Assembly (NCBI GenBank): GCA_049522195.1
Contig: JBEKOB010000003.1
Location: forward strand, 1 to 64,000
Reading direction: 5' to 3'
Source: UBA9647 sp049522195
Lineage (GTDB): Bacteria > Bacteroidota > Ignavibacteria > UBA10030
DNA length: 64,000 nucleotides
Within the stretch, counting starts at the first letter, position 1, and the number at the start of each line of letters is the position of its first letter. Under the pieces are notes generated by a model, which had not been told where the DNA came from, made no database searches, and saw only the letters and a program-made list of their open reading frames with translations. A program made the translations under genes and the position numbers. Shown here piece after piece: positions 58,595 to 64,000 of this stretch.

Positions 58595-59542
58595 ATGAGC
58601 ACCATCGAACTACAGTCAGTCAGCAAGTCATTCGGGATCCACCGCGCGGTCGACTCGATCTCCATGAAAGTAGAGAAGGGTGAGATGTTCGCTCTCGTGG
58701 GTCCGGATGGAGCCGGCAAGACGACAACGATCAGAATGCTCTGCGGAATTGTTCCGCCGGATGAAGGAGAGCTCTTCGTCTGCGGCTTCAATGTCCGGCG
58801 CCAACCCGGCGAGGTGAAGAATCGGATTGGCTACCTTTCCCAGAAATTCAGCCTGTATGGTGACCTGACGGTAGACGAGAATATTGAATTCTTCGCCGAG
58901 ATTCATCGTGTCCATGACTATCGGAAGCGCCGCGAAAAGCTGCTCGAGTTCACCCGGCTGACTCCGTTCCGGACTCGATTTGCCGAGAACCTCTCCGGGG
59001 GGATGAAACAGAAACTCGCCCTTGCGTGCACGCTGATCCACACACCGGAAGTGATTTTTCTCGATGAGCCGACCGCCGGCGTCGATCCTGTTTCAAGGCG
59101 TGATTTCTGGAAGATCCTGTCAAATCTCCTCAAGACAGGGATTACGATCCTCATGACAACCCCGTATTTGGACGAAGCCGAGCGCTGTAGCCGCGTCGCC
59201 ATGATGAATGAGGGACGGATCCTCGTTGCCGATACGCCTCAAAATCTCAAAGGGATCATGAGAGGAACTCTTCTGGAACTGGTGTGCAACGACATCCGGA
59301 AAGCGGCATCGCTCCTCAAATCCGAGAAACTCGCGATGGAAGTGCAGGCGTTTGGGGACAGACTCAATGTGGTCGTGGAAGATGAAAAGAAGGGGTTGCG
59401 CAGGCTTCTGGATGTTCTAAAGAAAAACTCTGTCGAGGTCCTTGATCACAGAATGATCTCGCCGTCATTGGAAAACGTGTTCATCTCGCTCCTTTCTGAG
59501 CGAAACAGAAAACAGGAATTTGTGGAAGGCTCGGAAGTATGA
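58595..59542 (+). CDS. ABC exporter ATPase 1 (YbhF N-half-like)
   Basis: A 315-residue ATPase. Walker A is VGPDGAGKTTT near residue 34, the signature is LSGGMKQKLALACTLIHTPEVIFLDEPTAGVDP, and a C-terminal DUF4162-like part follows (DTPQNLKGIMRGTLLELVCNDIRKA) ending SPSLENVFISLL. This is the drug-exporter type of ATPase that works with ABC-2 permeases. Its stop overlaps the start of the TolC-like gene (4 bases). With the ATPase at 60882 it corresponds to the two halves of E. coli YbhF. Confidence 0.9.
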   Translation: MSTIELQSVSKSFGIHRAVDSISMKVEKGEMFALVGPDGAGKTTTIRMLCGIVPPDEGELFVCGFNVRRQPGEVKNRIGYLSQKFSLYGDLTVDENIEFFAEIHRVHDYRKRREKLLEFTRLTPFRTRFAENLSGGMKQKLALACTLIHTPEVIFLDEPTAGVDPVSRRDFWKILSNLLKTGITILMTTPYLDEAERCSRVAMMNEGRILVADTPQNLKGIMRGTLLELVCNDIRKAASLLKSEKLAMEVQAFGDRLNVVVEDEKKGLRRLLDVLKKNSVEVLDHRMISPSLENVFISLLSERNRKQEFVEGSEV

Positions 59543-60852
59543 AAACGTCTATTGTCGTTCTCTTTGTTGTGATGACAGGACTTTCACAAGTCCTCGCCCA
59601 GACGAGGATGCTGACAATCGAGGAGAGTGTGGCTCTTGGGCTGGATAACAGCAGAGTTCTTCACGCTTCTCAAATGAAATCAGAATACGCGGATGCAAAA
59701 TCAAGCGAAATGAGCGCGATGTTGTATCCCTCGTTGAAACTGCAGGGCTCGTACCAAAGGCTGAGCGAAGTACCGGATTTCAAGATTCCTCTCCCGGGGA
59801 TACCGATGTCGATCTTTCCATATATCCCCAACACCTATAGCGCCAGAGCGTCGTTTCAGCAGCCGCTCTTCACTGGATGGAAATTCCAGGGAGCGGCTGA
59901 CAATGCAGCGTACCAGGCCGAGGCAGCGAGGAGTGATGTCACAAAAGACAAAGCGGATCTTGTCTTCACCATCAAATCAACCTACTGGACTGTGTATCGG
60001 GCGAAGGAGATCAAGCGTCTTTCGGACGACAATGTAAAGCAAATCGCCTCGCATCTTGAAGACGCGGAGAACCTGTTGAAGCAGGGGATGGCGACGACCA
60101 ACGATGTGCTCAAGATAAAGGTCCAGTTTTTCAATTCGAGAATTCTTCAGAGCGATGCTGCGAACAACGTCCGGCTTGCGACGATATCCCTCAATTCGGC
60201 GATTGGGATTCCGCTTGATACGGATGTCGGGATTGCTTCGCCGCTGACCCCGACGACGAAGGACTATCCGGAGCTGGAGAAAGTCCTCAGCTCTGCTCTC
60301 AAAGTGCGGCCTGAGATCCTCGCGATGGAATCACGTGTCAAGGCTGCGAGCGCAGCAGTGACCTCAGCAGCAGGTGGCTGGTTGCCTCAGATATTCTTCA
60401 CCGGGAATTATTACTATGCCCGACCCAACCAGCGGATCATTCCTTCAAAGGATGAGTTCAAGGATACCTGGGACTTCGGGATTTCGCTGCAGATCGATCT
60501 TTGGAATAACCTGACGGCATTTCATCAGACGAATCAGGCGAAAGCGCAATACGAACAAACGAAGGATGCACTCGTGACATTGAGAGACGGCATCACGCTC
60601 GATGTGACACAGAGCTATCTCAGCTTTCAGCAGGCAAAGGAACGAATTCACCTCGCTGAGCTTACGGTCGAGCAGGCAAATGAGAATTACCGGATGACAG
60701 CTGAAAAGTACAAGACAGGCCTCACAACGAGTTCTGAACTTCTGGATGCGGAAGTGGCCCTGTTGCAATCAAAGCTACAGCTGACGCAATCGCTGGTTGA
60801 TCACGAGCTGGCAGAGGCGAGGCTCGAGAAGTCCGTCGGCGAACTTCGCTAG
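59539..60852 (+). CDS. TolC-family outer-membrane channel protein
   Basis: A 437-residue protein. A signal peptide ends SQVLAQ near residue 20. Two outer-membrane efflux repeats follow: LTIEESVALGLDNSRVLHASQMKSEYADAKSSEMSAMLYPSLKLQGSYQRLSE in the first and VLSSALKVRPEILAMESRVKAASAAVTSAAGGWLPQIFFTGNYYY in the second, with the long coiled-coil helices between. It forms the outer exit duct. Its location between the two ATPase genes is unusual. Confidence 0.92.
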   Translation: MKTSIVVLFVVMTGLSQVLAQTRMLTIEESVALGLDNSRVLHASQMKSEYADAKSSEMSAMLYPSLKLQGSYQRLSEVPDFKIPLPGIPMSIFPYIPNTYSARASFQQPLFTGWKFQGAADNAAYQAEAARSDVTKDKADLVFTIKSTYWTVYRAKEIKRLSDDNVKQIASHLEDAENLLKQGMATTNDVLKIKVQFFNSRILQSDAANNVRLATISLNSAIGIPLDTDVGIASPLTPTTKDYPELEKVLSSALKVRPEILAMESRVKAASAAVTSAAGGWLPQIFFTGNYYYARPNQRIIPSKDEFKDTWDFGISLQIDLWNNLTAFHQTNQAKAQYEQTKDALVTLRDGITLDVTQSYLSFQQAKERIHLAELTVEQANENYRMTAEKYKTGLTTSSELLDAEVALLQSKLQLTQSLVDHELAEARLEKSVGELR

Positions 60853-60881
60853 GAACGTCCCACGTATCAGGATTGTATCTC

Positions 60882-61823
60882 ATGGCTGTGAACGCAATTG
60901 AAGTCGACAATCTGACAAAACTCTTCGGGAAATTTTGCGCCGTTGACCACATCAACTTCGAAGTAAAGCAAGGGGAGATCTTCGGATTTCTTGGGGCCAA
61001 CGGCGCGGGGAAGTCTACGACAATCCGCATGCTGTGCGGGCTTCTCCAGTCAACGAAGGGAACCGCGAGGGTTGGTGGGTTTGACATCAATACTCAGTCA
61101 GAGAAAATCAAAGAGAATATCGGTTATATGTCACAGAAGTTTTCCTTGTATGAGGACCTCACCGTCGACGAGAACATCAACTTCTTTGGCAAAGTGTATG
61201 GACTCAGTAATGGTGAGCTTGCCGAACGGAAGCATTGGGTTCTGGAGATGGCCAACCTCAAGGGGCGCGAGAGGAGCATCACCGGCACTCTCTCCGGCGG
61301 ATGGAAGCAGCGGTTGGCACTTGGTTGTGCAATCCTGCACAGGCCGCGGATTGTGTTTCTGGATGAGCCAACCAGCGGGGTTGACCCGGTGATGCGGAGA
61401 AAATTCTGGGAATTGATCAATGACCTTTCCTCGCAAGGGATCACGGTGCTCGTGACAACTCACTACCTGGAAGAGGCAGAGTACTGCAACGACATCATTC
61501 TCATCAACGCCGGAAAAATCATTGCTGGAGGAAGCCCGAAGGAGCTGAAAGAGCAACACATCAAGACACCGATTCTTGAGGTTCAGTGTACTAAAGTCAT
61601 TGACGCTCTGGCATTGCTCGAGCAGCAGCCCTGGGCCGTGGAGACTTCAGTGTTTGGTACGTACATGCACGTCAGCGTCTCTGATGAAAAAAAAGCCCGG
61701 AAAGAAATCAGGCGAATTCTGAACGGGGAGGGAATTGAGGTAGCGAATATCGAGCGTATCACTCCGTCGCTCGAGGATGTATTCATTTTTCTTCTGGATC
61801 AGGAAGCCAAACGAGCTGCCTAG
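60882..61823 (+). CDS. ABC exporter ATPase 2 (YbhF C-half-like)
   Basis: A 313-residue ATPase from ATG 60882; TTG 60873 is an in-frame alternative. Walker A is LGANGAGKSTT, the signature LSGGWKQRLALGCAILHRPRIVFLDEPTSGVDP, then TTHYLEEAEYCN, a DUF4162-like tail and a final ITPSLEDVFIFLL like that of ATPase 1. The two ATPases are clear paralogues and could pair as a heterodimer on the two permeases. Confidence 0.9.
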   Translation: MAVNAIEVDNLTKLFGKFCAVDHINFEVKQGEIFGFLGANGAGKSTTIRMLCGLLQSTKGTARVGGFDINTQSEKIKENIGYMSQKFSLYEDLTVDENINFFGKVYGLSNGELAERKHWVLEMANLKGRERSITGTLSGGWKQRLALGCAILHRPRIVFLDEPTSGVDPVMRRKFWELINDLSSQGITVLVTTHYLEEAEYCNDIILINAGKIIAGGSPKELKEQHIKTPILEVQCTKVIDALALLEQQPWAVETSVFGTYMHVSVSDEKKARKEIRRILNGEGIEVANIERITPSLEDVFIFLLDQEAKRAA

Positions 61824-61833
61824 GACATGAAAC

Positions 61834-62961
61834 ATGATTGACCGTCTGCTCCCAATTATCAAGAAGGAATTCCGGCATATCCGGAGAGACAAGCGCGTCC
61901 TTGCTGTGCTAACGCTTGTTCCCGCCGCCCTATTGCTGCTGAATGGCTATGCACTGAACTTTGACGTCAACCATATCAGGATGGCCGTCGTCAATCAGGA
62001 CAAGGGTGCAGTCTCACGTGAGTTCATCAATTCGTTCGTGTCCTCGGGGTACTTTGACTACGTGCAGGAGCTCGCAACTTCTGAAGAGGCAACGCAAATG
62101 CTGGACGATGGTCATGTCCGGATGGTTCTCGTCGTGCCGTCAGACTTTTCGGATCACCTTCAGGCGAACGAGTCCGCGTCGGTCCAGATCCTCGTCGATG
62201 GCATGGACGCGAACTCCGCGACAACGATTGTCGGTTATTCGCAGGCTGTTGTGTTGCAGTATTCCCAGAAGATTGTTATGAACAACCTGGCGAAGATCGG
62301 CCGCGCCAATTACATCCCCATTAATTATGAGGGGCGAATCTGGTACAACCCGGAGCTCAAGAGCGCAAAATTTCTCGTGCCGGGGCTTATCGCATTCATC
62401 CTTGCCATCACAGCTGTCATTGCAACATCGCTGTCGATTGTGCGGGAGAAGGAACGCAACACGATAGAACAGATCAATGTCTCGCCTGTTCATTCTCTCG
62501 ATTTTATTCTCGGGAAACTGATACCGTACGCCCTGATCTCGCTTGTCGCCGCGTCGCTTGTCCTTCTGGCTGCCTACCTGCTGTTCGGAGTCGTTATCAA
62601 GGGGAGCGTGTTCCTTCTCTTTGGTGCGACGCTCCTGTTTATTGTGGCCGCGTTGAGCATGGGGCTTCTCGTGTCAACAATCTCTGACAGCCAGCAGGTC
62701 GCCTTTCAGATCGCCGCCATTGTGTCCATGGTTCCTACGATCGTATTGTCAGGATTTGTGTTCCCGATCAGAAGCATGCCCTGGTGGCTGAAAATTCTGA
62801 CCAATATTACTCCGGCGAAGTTCTACCTAGTAATTCTGCGTAGCATTCTTTTGAAGGGAGTTGGCATCGCCGCGTTCTGGGAACAACTGCTCTACCTGGT
62901 GCTCTTCGCGACTGTTCTCCTCACCATCAGCACTTTGCGATTCAAGCGGAATATAGGATAG
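61834..62961 (+). CDS. ABC-2 type permease 1 (YbhS-like)
   Basis: A 375-residue inner-membrane protein. A short cytoplasmic N-terminus (IIKKEFRHIRRDKRVL) leads to one helix, then a large extracytoplasmic domain of about 150 residues, then five helices after residue 180. REKERNTIEQINVSPVHSLDFILGKLIPY is the typical ABC-2 cytoplasmic loop. It forms half of the exporter channel together with the next permease. Confidence 0.9.
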   Translation: MIDRLLPIIKKEFRHIRRDKRVLAVLTLVPAALLLLNGYALNFDVNHIRMAVVNQDKGAVSREFINSFVSSGYFDYVQELATSEEATQMLDDGHVRMVLVVPSDFSDHLQANESASVQILVDGMDANSATTIVGYSQAVVLQYSQKIVMNNLAKIGRANYIPINYEGRIWYNPELKSAKFLVPGLIAFILAITAVIATSLSIVREKERNTIEQINVSPVHSLDFILGKLIPYALISLVAASLVLLAAYLLFGVVIKGSVFLLFGATLLFIVAALSMGLLVSTISDSQQVAFQIAAIVSMVPTIVLSGFVFPIRSMPWWLKILTNITPAKFYLVILRSILLKGVGIAAFWEQLLYLVLFATVLLTISTLRFKRNIG

Positions 62962-62965
62962 GATT

Positions 62966-64000
62966 GTGAGTCTCCAACGGATCATAGCGCTTCTGAAGAA
63001 GGAATTTGGCCAGCTGATCAAGGATCGGCGCCTTCTGCCAATCGTCTTCATTGCTCCTGTTCTCCAGCTGACGTTCCTGGGGTTCGCGGCATCGCTTGAT
63101 GTGAAGAACATCTCGATGGTCATTTGTGACCTCGACAAGACAGTCGAGAGCCGCGCATTTATCCAGCGGTTTTCCAATTCCGGATATTTCACAATCGAGT
63201 ATGCAACGGAAGACTACAACTCCATCCAACAGTACGTGGACAACAACAAGGTAACTATGGCTCTCGTTGTGCCTCCGCGTTTTGGAGACAAGGTGCTGAG
63301 AAAAGAGCCGGCGACAATTCAGGTCATTTTCGATGGAAGTGAGGGAAACACCGCCGCGATCAGCATGGGCTATATCAACCAGATCATTATTGGTGCGTCG
63401 ACCGAAATTCTCACGGATGTGCTTGGCGGGACAGGCCTTTCGGGCCGCGTCGATGCCGAGGTGCGGGCCTGGTACAATCCGTCGCTCAAGAGCCGGAACT
63501 TCATGGTTCCCGGAGTTCTTGTGCTAATCCTTCTGATTACCACCACGAATCTCACCGCAATGGCAATTGTGAAGGAGAAGGAGGTCGGCACTCTCGAACA
63601 GATTATGGTGACGCCCATCCGATCATATGAATTGATCCTGGGGAAGCTCATTCCTTTCACGATCGTTGGCATGGTCAATGTGTGTGTGGTCATCACGGTC
63701 ATGGTGTTCGGGTTTGGAATCCCTGTGAAGGGAAGTGTCCTGCTGCTGTTCGTCCTCACAGGAGCTTTTCTCATGACCTCGCTGGGAGTGGGCCTTTTCG
63801 TCTCCACGATTTCAAGGACACAGCAGCAGGCTATGATGACAGCAATCTTCTTTGTCATGATGCCCATGATGTATATCTCCGGTTTCGTTTTTCCAATCGA
63901 AAACATGCCGGCACCGTTGCAGTATCTTTCGCTCGGCATTCCTATGCGCTATTACCTCATCATCATTCGCTCGATCATACTCAAGGGTGTGGGGATCAGC
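62966..64000 (+). CDS. ABC-2 type permease 2 (YbhR-like), partial
   Basis: Open from GTG 62966 to the right edge of the window, 345 codons. MSLQRIIALLKKEFGQLIKDRRLLPIVFIAPVLQLTFLG is the N-terminus and first helix. The extracytoplasmic domain has SMVICDLDKTVESRAFIQRF. KEKEVGTLEQIMVTPIRSYELILGKLIPF is the same loop as in permease 1. The final helices are cut at ILKGVGIS, about 30 residues short of the family length. The frame was checked through to base 64000 with no stop. Alternative starts upstream are blocked by the previous gene. Confidence 0.88.
   Translation, partial: MSLQRIIALLKKEFGQLIKDRRLLPIVFIAPVLQLTFLGFAASLDVKNISMVICDLDKTVESRAFIQRFSNSGYFTIEYATEDYNSIQQYVDNNKVTMALVVPPRFGDKVLRKEPATIQVIFDGSEGNTAAISMGYINQIIIGASTEILTDVLGGTGLSGRVDAEVRAWYNPSLKSRNFMVPGVLVLILLITTTNLTAMAIVKEKEVGTLEQIMVTPIRSYELILGKLIPFTIVGMVNVCVVITVMVFGFGIPVKGSVLLLFVLTGAFLMTSLGVGLFVSTISRTQQQAMMTAIFFVMMPMMYISGFVFPIENMPAPLQYLSLGIPMRYYLIIIRSIILKGVGIS

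Noticed and set aside
1..64000. Search for tRNA, rRNA, CRISPR arrays, transposases and prophage genes
   Set aside because: No cloverleaf, regularly spaced repeat array, transposase motif or phage structural gene was seen by eye; a tRNA scan with software would be the decisive check.

Overview
The window looks like a chromosomal segment of an anaerobic or microaerophilic, Gram-negative bacterium of the Bacteroidota/Chlorobiota/Ignavibacteriota (FCB) assemblage. The best evidence is an lpxC-fabZ fusion gene inside a bamA - ompH - ompH - lpxD - lpxC/fabZ - lpxA block, which is the typical arrangement in that group. Oxygen-independent HemN, a 2-oxoacid:ferredoxin oxidoreductase, a HypE hydrogenase-maturation protein, a multihaem cytochrome and two haem-motif sensor kinases point to low-oxygen, redox-rich metabolism. 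No tRNA, rRNA, CRISPR array, insertion sequence or prophage was seen. All functional calls come from reading motifs; no database search was possible.

Layout. 1-5600: the tail of an amino-acid permease, a small hypothetical pair, an orphan RACo-like [2Fe-2S]/ASKHA activator, and an Mla/MCE lipid-transport operon (permease, ATPase, substrate-binding MCE protein). 5743-6822: a lone hypE. 7176-18590: the most unusual region. A translationally coupled HybA-like ferredoxin, NrfD/HybB-like membrane subunit and 13-motif multihaem cytochrome are followed by two sensor kinases with periplasmic CxxCH and Cx4CH motifs, two response regulators fused to GcvH (lipoyl-carrier)-like domains, a free-standing GcvH-like protein with a Cys motif, and an NtrC-type sigma54 activator. 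A good -24/-12 promoter (18929) lies just beyond and precedes a four-subunit 2-oxoacid:ferredoxin oxidoreductase operon (19024-21786), a small Cys protein and an Rrf2 regulator.

22750-27863 (minus strand): a five-gene operon encoding an isocitrate/isopropylmalate-type dehydrogenase, an HMG-CoA-lyase-like enzyme, a family III CoA-transferase and a LeuC/LeuD-type hydro-lyase. Paralogous Rrf2 regulators lie on both sides. 28667-30629: a membrane polyferredoxin and a methyltransferase. 30996-35453: a 1485-residue hybrid kinase with seven PAS domains behind a second sigma54-like promoter. 35561-40577: hemN, a pseudouridine synthase and clpC.

40841-48563: uppS and the outer-membrane/lipid A block. 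48669-56128: lipoate ligase, surE, PPi-type phosphofructokinase, a C39-like protein, a CPXCG protein, mutS and a DUF3109 protein. 56300-56662: remains of a decayed gene. 56984-64000: a TetR-controlled efflux operon (HlyD, ATPase, TolC, ATPase, permease, permease) that resembles E. coli ybhGFSR with the double ATPase split in two. A repeated GAAAC-N16-GTTTC element lies in front of tetR.

Main hypothesis. The 7-22 kb region would be a redox sensing and response unit: haem-bearing kinases read the redox state of the envelope beside a quinol/cytochrome module, pass phosphate to GcvH-fused regulators and an NtrC-type activator, and the activator drives the adjacent ferredoxin-dependent 2-oxoacid oxidoreductase.
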